From an uncultured Alphaproteobacteria bacterium (GTDB taxonomy: Bacteria > Pseudomonadota > Alphaproteobacteria > RF32 > CAG-239): a DNA stretch of 64,000 bases. This document shows, in pieces, positions 34,553-43,277 of this stretch. The stretch spans positions 1-64,000 of the forward strand of contig CALXZL010000008.1 of assembly GCA_944393215.1 (NCBI GenBank), given 5' to 3'. The first letter of the stretch is position 1, and each line of letters opens with the position of its first letter. The translations under genes and the position numbers were made by a program. Under the pieces are notes generated by a model, which saw nothing but the letters and a program-made list of their open reading frames with translations, searched no databases and had not been told where the DNA came from.

Positions 34553-35089
34553 ATGATAACGGAAATTCCTGTTTTTTTAAGAAATGCGACTGAAATGGAC
34601 TTATCAAAGTTCCGAAGAGAGTTGCAAACATTGGATCTGAAAGAGATAACTCCTTATGAAGGGTTTTATTTAAATAAAGATCAAGAAGAGAAGGGCTTTT
34701 GTTTCAATGTTGAAGGAGAAAGCAAAGAGGAAATGATTTCTAAGTTGCAAAAAATTATGTCTGCCGGATTAGGTTCAGTCGAATTCGCCAGCATAAAATT
34801 TTGCGGGACGGGTGCAAATTGCTGCTTTTCCATTATAGATAAACCAATCGAAGAGATTAGTGCTCAAATCAAGGCAAATCCGAGCAAAACTTTTTCGAGT
34901 TATCTGATGCGAAGAAACAACAACATCACATATTCAATATCAGTATTGGATCCGAAAAATTTGCAAAATTTAGAATATGCGGATTGCTTTCAAAGAATAA
35001 CGGATTGGAAAAAGGAAGTCCAGTCGATGATGGAAAATCTGCACGCCAGTTATATTGATTTCATGCAAATAGGCTATTGTTCGTTATAA
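34553..35089 (+). CDS. Hypothetical protein (orphan, no SD)
   Basis: A 178-residue soluble alpha/beta protein with no recognised family. It contains a cysteine-containing stretch IKFCGTGANCCFSIIDK near residues 82-98 and ends in a helical segment with GYCSL at the C-terminus. The leader of about 50 bases has no Shine-Dalgarno sequence and ends AACTTAAAAAATAACATT before the ATG. It has its own GCTATG-type promoter (34473) and its own strong terminator (35091), so it is an autonomous unit inserted between other genes. Confidence 0.62.
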   Translation: MITEIPVFLRNATEMDLSKFRRELQTLDLKEITPYEGFYLNKDQEEKGFCFNVEGESKEEMISKLQKIMSAGLGSVEFASIKFCGTGANCCFSIIDKPIEEISAQIKANPSKTFSSYLMRRNNNITYSISVLDPKNLQNLEYADCFQRITDWKKEVQSMMENLHASYIDFMQIGYCSL

Positions 35090-35090
35090 A

Positions 35091-35126
35091 AAAAAGCGTT
35101 TTCCTTTCGCGGAAAACGCTTTTTTT
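35091..35126. terminator. Bidirectional terminator between two orphan genes
   Basis: The 14-bp stem AAAAAGCGTTTTCC/GGAAAACGCTTTTT with a 6-base loop serves the convergent genes at 34553 and 35125. Confidence 0.9.
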
Positions 35127-35736
35127 AGTTCATGCACATTACCAAATTTTTAAAAAACGGATGTTGCTGTGCCGCTAATTTCCATGCTTTCAAGACAGAA
35201 TTGCGAACAGATTGCGACATGGGATCTACCCATGAAGTACGCAACAAAAGCTCTTCTTTTGCTTGAGCTGAAAGTTTAAGATCAATTTTGACTTCCGGTC
35301 CGCGGACGCCTTGAAAGTCATAAAATTTCCCGTATACCCAAAAATCAGAGCCGTTTCTCACTTCAAGAAAAGCCACGTTCTGACCGCCATTGTAACTCCG
35401 TCGAGCAAGCAGAGTATTTTCAATTTTATAATTTCCGACACCTTTGAAAAAAGAGTCCAATCGCGCAGCCTCACGCCAGATGTTACGCACGGCAACCAGA
35501 GCGGCAACCGACCAAGGAAAATTCCAAGAACTGTGATATACAATCTCACTAAATACTTCGGGAGAAAGTTTAAGGTCAATTTTGACTTCCGGTCCGCGTA
35601 CAGCAGATTTTCCATTAATTTGACCATAAACCCAAAGCTCAAGGTCATTTCTCACTTCAAGAAAAGCAGCATTGCAACCATTGTTGTAAGTGCATTTGGC
35701 AATAAGATTAGTAGAGGTAAGTACATTTTTATTCAT
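35125..35736 (-). CDS. Protein of two tandem repeats of ~95 residues (orphan, no SD)
   Basis: A 203-residue protein consisting of two copies of one domain. Copy 1 (about residues 10-98) and copy 2 (about 105-198) share the patterns N-x-A-F-L-E-V-R-N, W-V-Y-G and the identical block RGPEVKIDLKLS, followed by a helix ending in R-x-x-W-x-x-A and a P/D-x-F-F-K. The DNA of the two copies is also similar, with the shared 20-base block CAATTTTGACTTCCGGTCCG near 35284 and 35578, so the duplication is fairly recent or constrained. No named family recognised. No Shine-Dalgarno sequence; the leader carries CATGCTATATG about 40 bases upstream. Confidence 0.68.
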   Translation of the reverse strand: MNKNVLTSTNLIAKCTYNNGCNAAFLEVRNDLELWVYGQINGKSAVRGPEVKIDLKLSPEVFSEIVYHSSWNFPWSVAALVAVRNIWREAARLDSFFKGVGNYKIENTLLARRSYNGGQNVAFLEVRNGSDFWVYGKFYDFQGVRGPEVKIDLKLSAQAKEELLLRTSWVDPMSQSVRNSVLKAWKLAAQQHPFFKNLVMCMN

Positions 35737-35770
35737 AATATAGATAATTTAATAGGTTTTATGGCAAAAC

Positions 35771-35798
35771 ATATAGCATGATTTTCTCCCGAAGGCAA
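35771..35798 (-). promoter_or_regulatory. GCTATA-type promoter of orphan gene 35125
   Basis: On the minus strand TTGCCT and TATATG are spaced 17 bases apart with the extended element CATGCTATATG; it lies about 35-60 bases upstream of the ATG. Confidence 0.5.
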
Positions 35799-35821
35799 GT
35801 TTTTTGTCTATATTTTTTGTA

Positions 35822-35858
35822 AAAAAAAGCACCCGATTTTTTTACGAGTGCCTTTTTT
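35822..35858 (-). terminator. Terminator of the PpiD-like gene
   Basis: On the minus strand GGCACTCG pairs with CGGGTGCT (one wobble) around an A-rich loop, ending in a T run. Confidence 0.75.
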
Positions 35859-35878
35859 CAATAAATTGTAAAGGTAAG

Positions 35879-37762
35879 TTATATATCACCGAGACCGGCT
35901 TCTTTATAATCCACCTTCACGTCATAATTAGAACCATAAGCATCAACCAATAAATCAGCAGATTCTTGAGATATTTCAGCGGCTGTCTTCATGAGCAGGG
36001 CATTAATTTCATCTTTACTGAGTTTTTTATTGGCATCAACAATTTTATCAGCCACGGCAACAATGGTAACATTATCATTAGTAAATACTTTAGCGCTATT
36101 TAAAGGTTCTTGAAACATTTCTCTCATTTGCAAAGCATTCAGATTTGCAAAAGTCTCGTTTCGTTTTAAGGGCTTGGTCGTATTTAATTGCAGTTTAAAC
36201 CGAGCGGCAACTTCATTAATGCTGTCACCGTTTTCCAAGTCATGAGAAACGTCATTGAGAATTTCTTGTGCAATAGCGCTGCGTTCATTATCAGCCCACA
36301 TTTTTTCGATTTCGGGCTTAACATCATTAATATCCATGGGGTGAGCATCAATAATCTCATCCACATTAACAATGACAAAACCGTCTTCTTCCTCAATAAC
36401 CTGACTGATTTCATCAACATTATAAGAGAATACGGCATCAACAAAATCGGTAGATTTCAAGAGTTTTTCTTGACCTTTGCTGATAGATTTTGCCTGACCT
36501 TGATCATCAACGCCGATAACGGTAAAAATCTGAGCCTTGTTATCTTTGGCAATATCGGCAAAAGCTTTCCCGGCACCGATTTCATCTTCGATTTGAGCCA
36601 TTTTTTCATAAGCAATATCATAAGCATGCTCTTTGCGCAAATCGGCAATAATTTTTTTGTCGGCAGAGGCACGAGGCATTTCGGATTTAGGTTGAATTCC
36701 GATAAGTTTCATAATATGCCAACCCATTTCCGATTTAACCGGACCGGCGATTTCATTTTTCTTGGCATCGAACATTCTCTCTCCCATATCAGCAATGAGC
36801 TGATCTTTAGCTACCCAACCGAGTTCGGTCATTTCTTTGTCTTGTTTAGCCATTTCATTGGCAACGGCATAGAAGTCTTGCCCGGCATTAAGTTTTTGCA
36901 TGGCGGCAAAGGCATCATCTTCTTTATCAAAGACCATTTGTAAAATATTTCTTTTTTCGGGAGTAACAAACTGATCGATATGTTCATCATAATAAGCCTG
37001 AATTTCCTCTTTAGAAGGAGTAAACTGAGCAGACATATTATCAATATTTAAGACAATAAAAGAAGCATTACGTTTTTCCGGTTCGGTAAACTGAACGGAA
37101 AAGTCCTGATAATATTGCTCTAACTCCTCTTGAGAAATTTTACGATCGACGGGAAGTTTGTCAGTATCGATGGTAATGTATTTAAACACCTTTTGTTGAT
37201 TGGCAATTTTCTCCAGATAAGGGGACATGAAAGCCGGAACATTAAAGGTGCTCACAGGACCTTGTACCAAATGTTGTTTAATAATATCTTGTTTCAAGGT
37301 CTGGATATATTTATTTTCATCCCAACCGGAAAGAGCGAGCAATCTGATAAATTTTTCATGGCTGAATTGCCCGTTAGCATCAAGGAATTCGGCTTGAGAA
37401 AAGATGATTTTACGAATATAATCATCACTGATGCTAACGCCCAAATCTTGAGCAGAAGCTTTGAGAATAGCATTAACGAGCTCTTTTTGCATAATATTCT
37501 GCAAAATAGCAGCTTTCATATTTTCATTAATTTCAAGATTATCCCCGAAGAGGTTTTGAGCCATTTGCAATTCGTGAGCATATTCGGCATTAATTTCTGC
37601 CTTATTTATTTTAACGTCATCAACTTCAATAACGGGGCTATTTTTGCCGGCACTGCCGATATAGCTGGTAATACCGAACAAAGAGACAAAGCTCAAAGCT
37701 GTAAGAGTTAATAAAATCTTGATAATCCAAGAATCTTTAAATTTGGATAATTTGGTAATCAT
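35879..37762 (-). CDS. PpiD-like periplasmic peptidyl-prolyl isomerase
   Basis: A 627-residue inner-membrane-anchored chaperone/isomerase with PpiD architecture. One N-terminal span (about residues 12-35), a SurA-like N-terminal domain (about 40-230) containing VSISDDYIRKIIFS, a parvulin domain (about 255-350) containing ELGWVAKDQLIADMGERMFD and GWHIMKLIGI, and a second, degenerate domain to the C-terminus. It assists folding of secreted and outer-membrane proteins. AAGGTGG lies 7 bases before the chosen ATG at 37762; an earlier ATG at 37768 is too close to it. Divergent from tpiA. Confidence 0.85.
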   Translation of the reverse strand: MITKLSKFKDSWIIKILLTLTALSFVSLFGITSYIGSAGKNSPVIEVDDVKINKAEINAEYAHELQMAQNLFGDNLEINENMKAAILQNIMQKELVNAILKASAQDLGVSISDDYIRKIIFSQAEFLDANGQFSHEKFIRLLALSGWDENKYIQTLKQDIIKQHLVQGPVSTFNVPAFMSPYLEKIANQQKVFKYITIDTDKLPVDRKISQEELEQYYQDFSVQFTEPEKRNASFIVLNIDNMSAQFTPSKEEIQAYYDEHIDQFVTPEKRNILQMVFDKEDDAFAAMQKLNAGQDFYAVANEMAKQDKEMTELGWVAKDQLIADMGERMFDAKKNEIAGPVKSEMGWHIMKLIGIQPKSEMPRASADKKIIADLRKEHAYDIAYEKMAQIEDEIGAGKAFADIAKDNKAQIFTVIGVDDQGQAKSISKGQEKLLKSTDFVDAVFSYNVDEISQVIEEEDGFVIVNVDEIIDAHPMDINDVKPEIEKMWADNERSAIAQEILNDVSHDLENGDSINEVAARFKLQLNTTKPLKRNETFANLNALQMREMFQEPLNSAKVFTNDNVTIVAVADKIVDANKKLSKDEINALLMKTAAEISQESADLLVDAYGSNYDVKVDYKEAGLGDI

Positions 37763-37960
37763 TTTCATCCACCTTAAAACAAACATTTAAAATTGAGGCA
37801 ATTATAAAACATTTTTGGCAGATGTCTTTATAATATTTAAAATAATACACGAAAATCTTTATAAAATAATGGTGTTAAAAAGTTTTTTTATCTGGAAAAT
37901 TAAAATTTGTTATGCTAAATAGAAGGACAAAAGAGTTTTATAAAAAAAAGGAAGGAAAAA

Positions 37961-38722
37961 ATGGCTAGAAAAATAATGATTGCCGGCAACTGGAAGATGA
38001 ATGGTCTTTTGGAAGACGGTGTAGCTTTGGCAAAAGGTGTTGCCGCTGAAGTCAAGAAAATGGGCAAACCGGAATGTGAATTTTTGGTATGTCCGCCGTT
38101 CACATTGCTAACTTCGGTTAAAAAAGCTTTGCGCGGAGCAAAAGTTGCTTTGGGTGCGCAAGATTGCCATTTTGAAAAGAAGGGTGCTCATACCGGCGAT
38201 GTAAGTCCTGAAATGTTAAAAGATGCCGGATGTCAATATGTTATCACCGGTCACTCTGAAAGAAGAGCCGATCACGGAGAGAGCAATGAACTTATTTGCC
38301 AAAAATCGCAAGCAGCATACGATGCCGGATTGAAGGTAATTATATGTATCGGAGAAACCTTGGCTGAACGAGATGCCGGTAAAACCATAGATGTATGTAC
38401 CAAACAAATCATGGGTTCTGTTCCGGAAACGGCAACAGCATCTAACACCGTGATTGCATATGAACCGGTTTGGGCTATAGGTACCGGAAAAACGCCGACC
38501 GCTGCAGATGTTGAAGAAGTTCACGCCGCAGTAAGAAAAGTTTTGGCAAAGAAATTAGGCAAAGGCAATGCCAACAAAATGCGCATTTTATATGGCGGTT
38601 CCGTAAAGCCGAATAATGCAAAAGAATTTTTATCTTTGCCGGATGTTGACGGCGCTTTGATAGGCGGAGCCAGCTTGAAAGTAGAAGATTTTATTGCCAT
38701 AGCTAAAAATGCCGGATTTTAA
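37961..38722 (+). CDS. tpiA: Triosephosphate isomerase
   Basis: A 253-residue TIM-barrel enzyme interconverting glyceraldehyde-3-phosphate and dihydroxyacetone phosphate in glycolysis. The substrate-binding NWKMNG (residues 10-15), catalytic His in GHSERR, catalytic Glu in [11 protein letters not shown] and phosphate loop [10 protein letters not shown] are all intact. GGAAGGA precedes the ATG, and an extended -10 element TATGCTAAAT lies about 45 bases upstream. It is followed by secG (26 bases) and pyrG, a gene order common in Alphaproteobacteria. Confidence 0.97.
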   Translation: MARKIMIAGNWKMNGLLEDGVALAKGVAAEVKKMGKPECEFLVCPPFTLLTSVKKALRGAKVALGAQDCHFEKKGAHTGDVSPEMLKDAGCQYVITGHSERRADHGESNELICQKSQAAYDAGLKVIICIGETLAERDAGKTIDVCTKQIMGSVPETATASNTVIAYEPVWAIGTGKTPTAADVEEVHAAVRKVLAKKLGKGNANKMRILYGGSVKPNNAKEFLSLPDVDGALIGGASLKVEDFIAIAKNAGF

Positions 38723-38748
38723 TTAAACATAGTAAAAGGAAAATAAAT

Positions 38749-39069
38749 ATGGGAACAGTTTTATTGGTCGTCCACTTAATCGTAGCCATTTTTTTGGTAG
38801 CGGTCATCTTGTTGCAAAGATCTACCGGTGGCGCACTTGACGGATTGGGCGGCGGAAGCGGAGCCAGCAATTTTTTGACCGCCAGAGGAAAAGGCAACTT
38901 TTTAACCCGTATGACGGCAATATTGGCAACAATATTTATTATAACGAGTATATCGCTTTCTATCTACCATAAAGGAAATGAAAACACATCAAATTCCATT
39001 TTGGAAGCAGAAAGCTCCGCCCCGGCAACTCCGGCAACCGAGCCCCAAGCACCGGTAGCGGCAGACTAA
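38749..39069 (+). CDS. secG: Preprotein translocase subunit SecG
   Basis: A 106-residue two-pass membrane protein that assists SecYEG translocation. The first span (about 3-22), the conserved linker LLQRSTGGALDGLGGGSGAS and the second span (about 55-75) fit SecG. The C-terminal tail is Ala/Pro-rich (PATPATEPQAPVA), a feature of alphaproteobacterial SecG. It lies between tpiA and pyrG with an 11-bp hairpin downstream. Confidence 0.93.
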   Translation: MGTVLLVVHLIVAIFLVAVILLQRSTGGALDGLGGGSGASNFLTARGKGNFLTRMTAILATIFIITSISLSIYHKGNENTSNSILEAESSAPATPATEPQAPVAAD

Positions 39070-39088
39070 TGGATAGTTTAATTAACAT

Positions 39089-39118
39089 AGAGGCACCTTT
39101 TTTAAGGAAGGTGCCTCT
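39089..39118 (+). terminator. Weak terminator/hairpin between secG and pyrG
   Basis: AGAGGCACCTT/AAGGTGCCTCT forms an 11-bp stem but lacks a continuous T run (CTCACTTT follows); it may only partly terminate. Confidence 0.55.
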
Positions 39119-39144
39119 CTCACTTTAAAAAATAAGGAAAAGAT

Positions 39145-40782
39145 ATGTCAGACAAAACCAAATTTATTTTTATCACCGGCGGTGTTGTATCTTCTTTGGG
39201 AAAAGGATTGGCATCGGCTTCTTTGGCATCAATATTACAAGCCCGAGGCTTTAAGGTTCGGATGAGAAAATTAGATCCGTATTTAAATGTTGATCCGGGA
39301 ACTATGAGCCCGTACCAACACGGAGAAGTATACGTAACCGACGATGGCGCGGAAACAGATTTGGATTTAGGACATTATGAAAGATTTTCAGGCGTTGCAT
39401 GTCATAAAACAGACAGCATTACCTCAGGAAAAATTTATCAAAGAGTAATAGATAAAGAACGTCATGGCGATTATTTGGGCGCCACGATTCAAGTTGTTCC
39501 GCATGTGACCAATGAAATAAAAGATTTTATCTTATCAGATATCAGTGATGAAGACTTTGTTCTGTGTGAAATTGGCGGTACGGTGGGTGATATTGAAGGT
39601 CAGCCGTTTTTGGAAGCGATTCGTCAGGTTGCCTATGACTTGGGACGTGAAAGAGCCATGTTTATTCATGTCACCTTGTTACCATATATTCCAACGGCAG
39701 GAGAGCTAAAAACCAAGCCGACACAACACTCGGTCAAAAAATTACAAGAATATGGAATACAACCGGATATGTTGTTGTGTCGTTCTCAATGTCCGATTCC
39801 GCAAAATGAAAAGAGAAAAATAGCATTGTTCTGCAATATTCGAGAAGAAAATGTGATAGCGGCATTGGATGTAGACAATATATATCAGGTACCGGTTGCC
39901 TATTCGCATGAAGGCATGGACAAACAAGTATGCAAACATTTTGGCATTGAGTGCGAAGGAGAACCTGATTTAAGCAAATGGGAAAACATCGTAGATATAA
40001 TACGTCATCCGGAAGGTGAAGTAAAAATTGCGGTTGTCGGAAAATATACGCAACTGTTGGAAGCATATAAATCCATCAATGAAGCTTTGGTACATGGTGG
40101 AATTGCCAATAAACACAAAGTAAAAATAAAATGGATAGATTCGGAATTATTGGAGAAGAGCGAACCGGATATATATTTGTCAGATGTTTCGGCAATATTA
40201 GTACCCGGCGGTTTCGGACAAAGAGGAACGGACGGTAAAATAGAAGCGGTAAAATATGCCCGTGAGAATAATATTCCGTTCTTGGGAATTTGCTATGGTA
40301 TGCAAATGGCAGTGATTGAAACCATGAGAGATGTTGCCGGCGTTGCCAATGCCTATACCACCGAATTGCGCCCGAATTGTGAACCTGTTGTCGGCTTGAT
40401 GACGGAATGGGAAAAAGACGGAGACAAAGAAAAACGATCTCAAGACGGAGATCTGGGCGGCACCATGCGTTTGGGGGCTTATCCTTGCGTTTTGGCAAAA
40501 GATTCTTTGGCGCGCAAAGTATATGGAACGGACAAAATTTCCGAGCGGCATCGTCATCGTTATGAAGTTAATATTAAATATGAAAAACAATTAAATGATG
40601 CTGGCATGGTTATCACCGGAAAATCTCCGGACGGCAGACTACCGGAAATAGTCGAAATTCCGACACATCCGTGGTTTATTGGTGTACAATTCCATCCGGA
40701 ATTGAAATCAAAGCCGTTTGATCCGCATCCGTTGTTTGTATCTTTTGTCAAAGCGGCAATAGATAAACAAAATAAAAAATAA
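39145..40782 (+). CDS. pyrG: CTP synthase
   Basis: A 545-residue enzyme that aminates UTP to CTP with glutamine and ATP. The N-terminal synthase domain begins [20 protein letters not shown] and includes [20 protein letters not shown]. The C-terminal glutaminase domain (from about residue 290) carries the catalytic Cys in [11 protein letters not shown] and the His/Glu in VQFHPELKS. Full length. AAGGAAAAGAT precedes the ATG. It ends at the terminator at 40787, after which an orphan gene interrupts the usual link to kdsA. Confidence 0.97.
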   Translation: MSDKTKFIFITGGVVSSLGKGLASASLASILQARGFKVRMRKLDPYLNVDPGTMSPYQHGEVYVTDDGAETDLDLGHYERFSGVACHKTDSITSGKIYQRVIDKERHGDYLGATIQVVPHVTNEIKDFILSDISDEDFVLCEIGGTVGDIEGQPFLEAIRQVAYDLGRERAMFIHVTLLPYIPTAGELKTKPTQHSVKKLQEYGIQPDMLLCRSQCPIPQNEKRKIALFCNIREENVIAALDVDNIYQVPVAYSHEGMDKQVCKHFGIECEGEPDLSKWENIVDIIRHPEGEVKIAVVGKYTQLLEAYKSINEALVHGGIANKHKVKIKWIDSELLEKSEPDIYLSDVSAILVPGGFGQRGTDGKIEAVKYARENNIPFLGICYGMQMAVIETMRDVAGVANAYTTELRPNCEPVVGLMTEWEKDGDKEKRSQDGDLGGTMRLGAYPCVLAKDSLARKVYGTDKISERHRHRYEVNIKYEKQLNDAGMVITGKSPDGRLPEIVEIPTHPWFIGVQFHPELKSKPFDPHPLFVSFVKAAIDKQNKK

Positions 40783-40786
40783 AACC

Positions 40787-40820
40787 AAAGCCCTTCCAAA
40801 AAAGTGAAGGGCTTTTGTTT
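40787..40820 (+). terminator. Rho-independent terminator of pyrG
   Basis: AAAGCCCTTC/GAAGGGCTTT over a 9-base loop followed by a T-rich run. Confidence 0.87.
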
Positions 40821-40842
40821 TGGTATTACAATCCCCAAAAAG

Positions 40843-40853
40843 CATGCTATAAG
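40843..40853 (+). promoter_or_regulatory. GCTATA-type -10 element of orphan gene 40894
   Basis: CATGCTATAAG lies about 45 bases before the ATG and matches the alphaproteobacterial -10 form GCTANA; ATTACA about 17 bases further upstream may be the -35. Confidence 0.45.
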
Positions 40854-40893
40854 AAAACCAATCAATCTATTATTAACTTTAAAATTTAAGCTT

Positions 40894-41388
40894 ATGTGTA
40901 ATTTAAAAAATTTTGACAATGTTCGTAAGGCATATGAGGCGTATCAATACCAATCAGATTGCTTTGCCTTCAGGACGGATGCTCGCTTGGCAAAAATGAT
41001 TTATCTTATCGACGGAAAAGATCCGATAAGTGAAAAAATCATTTCGGAACTTCGCGGATATCACTCATTTTACAGTACGTACAAACTGGACGCAAATATG
41101 AGTGAAGAACCGACAGCCGAACAAGTACAAAACGCAATCAATCAGATACGTGATATAGGTTTGCAAGGCAGCGGCATGCTGATAGCTCATCCAAACTTGA
41201 TAGAGGAATATCCTTCCTATATTCGCATGTTGGGGTTGGTTCGTCCGGATTATGATGAAGATTACATCAAATTAATGTCAGACTTTGCAATAAAGAGGCA
41301 TTATGCCTCTCGCATAAAAGTCATGAAGGAAAAAAAGTATTGCAATCTGAAAAAAGAGTGCTATAAAAGCCAGATATTTTACAATTAA
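40894..41388 (+). CDS. Hypothetical protein (orphan, no SD)
   Basis: A 164-residue soluble helical protein; no family recognised. It has cysteines near both ends and a central stretch QGSGMLIAHPNLIEEYPSYI. The ATG at 40894 is chosen because earlier in-frame starts lie in the pyrG terminator. The leader contains TTATTAACTTTAAAATTTAAGC without a Shine-Dalgarno sequence, very like the leader of the orphan at 2527. It interrupts the pyrG-kdsA neighbourhood. Confidence 0.6.
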   Translation: MCNLKNFDNVRKAYEAYQYQSDCFAFRTDARLAKMIYLIDGKDPISEKIISELRGYHSFYSTYKLDANMSEEPTAEQVQNAINQIRDIGLQGSGMLIAHPNLIEEYPSYIRMLGLVRPDYDEDYIKLMSDFAIKRHYASRIKVMKEKKYCNLKKECYKSQIFYN

Positions 41389-41478
41389 CGAAAAATTAAA
41401 AGAATTATAAATAGAATACGCAGCATAGCTGTTAAAATAGCGGTCCGACCGTAGTTTAGATTAAGATATGATGATATC

Positions 41479-41528
41479 GGAGTCGGAGACGCCTTCGGAA
41501 TTATAATTCCGAAAAATAAATAAACTCC
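41479..41528 (+). other. Structured DNA/RNA element upstream of kdsA
   Basis: The 20-base perfect palindrome at 41494-41513 (half-site TTCGGAATTA) is enclosed by GGAGT (41479-41483) and ACTCC (41524-41528). A further perfect 5-1-5 dyad CGGTC-C-GACCG lies at 41441-41451. The stretch 41389-41624 holds no convincing gene. It could be an operator, a structured leader or a small RNA. Confidence 0.4.
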
Positions 41529-41624
41529 AAAGAAGATAGTTTGTTTTTAAGTTGATAAAAATTATTGCCAAAAGAAAATTTTATGATATAGAGAAAAAAT
41601 GTACAAAAATAGGAAAGGTTGATA

Positions 41625-42503
41625 ATGCAACAAAGAATAATCAAGATTGGAAATTTTGAAATTTCAAATAATAATCCGATGGCAGTCTTGGCAGGTCCAT
41701 GTCAAATAGAAAGCCATGATCATGCGTTGATGATTGCGGATGAAATGGTAAAAATAACCAAAGAATTGGGAATAAACTATATTTTCAAAGCATCTTTTGA
41801 TAAAGCCAATCGTACCTCAATTAACGGTGCAAGAGGGGTAGGAATTGAAGAAGGTATGCGTACTTTTGCCGATATCAAAAGCAAATATCCTGATTTGCCG
41901 ATTGTAACGGATGTACATGAGCAAGAACAATGTGCAAAAATTGCTCCGTATGTGGATATGCTACAAATACCGGCTTTTTTGTGCCGTCAAACTGATTTGG
42001 TTGTTGCAGCAGCAAAAACAGGAAAAGTCATCAACATCAAGAAGGGACAGTTTTTAGCTCCTTGGGATATGAAAAATATTGTTAAGAAATGTGATGATTC
42101 CGGAAATCATAATGTTTGTTTAACTGAACGTGGAGCCTCTTTTGGCTATAACACTTTGGTAACGGATATGAGAAGCTTTCCGCAAATGGTAAAAGATACA
42201 GGTTGTCCGGTAATTATGGATGCAACCCATGCCGTTCAACAACCGGGAGGTATGGGCGCCAGTACGGGCGGGCAAAGAGAATTTGCTCCGGTTTTGGCAA
42301 GAGCCGCAGTATCAGTCGGTGTTGCTGCCGTATTTTTGGAAACGCATGAAAATCCGGATAAAGCCTTATCAGACGGACCAAATACAATAGCCCTAAAAGA
42401 TATGAAAAAAGTTTTATCAGAGTTGAAGGCATATGATAAAATAACCAAAGAAATTGTTTGCCCGTATGAAGAGCCTTACATAGTTAAAGTTGCAAACATG
42501 TAA
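41625..42503 (+). CDS. kdsA: 3-deoxy-D-manno-octulosonate 8-phosphate synthase
   Basis: A 292-residue TIM-barrel enzyme condensing arabinose-5-phosphate with phosphoenolpyruvate to make KDO-8-phosphate for LPS inner core. The motifs LAGPCQIES (about residues 23-31), FKASFDKANRTS (about 53-64), TDVHE, KKGQFLAPWDM and VIMDATHAVQQPGG are all present. AGGAAAGG precedes the ATG at 41625. In many Alphaproteobacteria it follows pyrG directly and precedes eno; here an orphan precedes it and recO follows. Confidence 0.96.
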   Translation: MQQRIIKIGNFEISNNNPMAVLAGPCQIESHDHALMIADEMVKITKELGINYIFKASFDKANRTSINGARGVGIEEGMRTFADIKSKYPDLPIVTDVHEQEQCAKIAPYVDMLQIPAFLCRQTDLVVAAAKTGKVINIKKGQFLAPWDMKNIVKKCDDSGNHNVCLTERGASFGYNTLVTDMRSFPQMVKDTGCPVIMDATHAVQQPGGMGASTGGQREFAPVLARAAVSVGVAAVFLETHENPDKALSDGPNTIALKDMKKVLSELKAYDKITKEIVCPYEEPYIVKVANM

Positions 42504-42524
42504 AGATAAAAAAACAAAAAAACG

Positions 42525-42550
42525 CAGCCCCGAAATGGGGCTGATTTTTT
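42525..42550 (+). terminator. Rho-independent terminator of kdsA
   Basis: CAGCCCC/GGGGCTG with loop GAAAT and the tail ATTTTTT; the recO start is only 11 bases beyond. Confidence 0.87.
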
Positions 42551-42560
42551 AGGAACAGAA

Positions 42561-43277
42561 ATGAAATTCACGGATGAAGGCTATATAATTAACGTCAAAA
42601 AACATGGAGAAAACTCGGCAATTTTGAGTATTCTGAGTAAAAACCACGGCAAAGTTACCGGCTATGTTAAAAATGCGTTGAGTAAAAAAAATCTGGGTAT
42701 ATATCAACTCGGAAATAAGGTCGGATTTGAAGCCTATGCCCGCGTTGATGAAAACATGTTGAGCTTAAAAGTAGAACTTATAAGTCCGGATGCCGTCAAT
42801 TTTTTGGCAGAGATGCCCAAGCTCGAAACCATGGCGTCTCTATGTGGGCTGTGTAACGTTTGTATGCCCGAACAACTGCCGTTGGATAGGCTATATTATT
42901 ATATTGAAAGTTTTTTCGGGTTGATAAATCAAGAAAATTGGCTGGTAAATTATGCTTTTTTTGAGTTTTATTTACTTGATTTTTTAGGCATTTCATTAGA
43001 TTTAAGCGAGTGTTCAGCCACCGGAAGCACCGAAAATTTGAAATATGTATCTCCCAAAACCGGAAAAGCGGTTTGTGCCGAAGCCGGAGAGCCCTATAAG
43101 GAAAGATTATTTAGTTTTCCACAGTTTATTGTCGAGAAGAATTATACTCCAAATCCGCATGAACTCAAGGATTTGCTCAAAATGACGGAGTTTTTTTTGA
43201 ATAAGAACTTTTTTCAAACTCACAGCTTGAAATTGCCGCTAAATCGTGCTAATTTGCTAGCAAATTTAGAGATATGA
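42561..43277 (+). CDS. recO: DNA repair protein RecO
   Basis: A 238-residue recombination mediator that works with RecR to load RecA on SSB-coated DNA. The N-terminal OB fold is seen in [20 protein letters not shown]...[10 protein letters not shown] (residues about 2-45), followed by a helical C-terminal part with [13 protein letters not shown]. Normal length. The stop overlaps the parC start by 4 bases (ATGA), so the two are translationally coupled. It sits directly behind the kdsA terminator with AGGAACAGAA as ribosome-binding site. Confidence 0.85.
   Translation: MKFTDEGYIINVKKHGENSAILSILSKNHGKVTGYVKNALSKKNLGIYQLGNKVGFEAYARVDENMLSLKVELISPDAVNFLAEMPKLETMASLCGLCNVCMPEQLPLDRLYYYIESFFGLINQENWLVNYAFFEFYLLDFLGISLDLSECSATGSTENLKYVSPKTGKAVCAEAGEPYKERLFSFPQFIVEKNYTPNPHELKDLLKMTEFFLNKNFFQTHSLKLPLNRANLLANLEI

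Noticed and set aside
36188-36943. A 251-codon open frame opposite the PpiD-like gene
   Set aside because: It is antisense to a gene with clear domains, and its composition is that of the reverse frame (Phe/Ile/Asn-rich).
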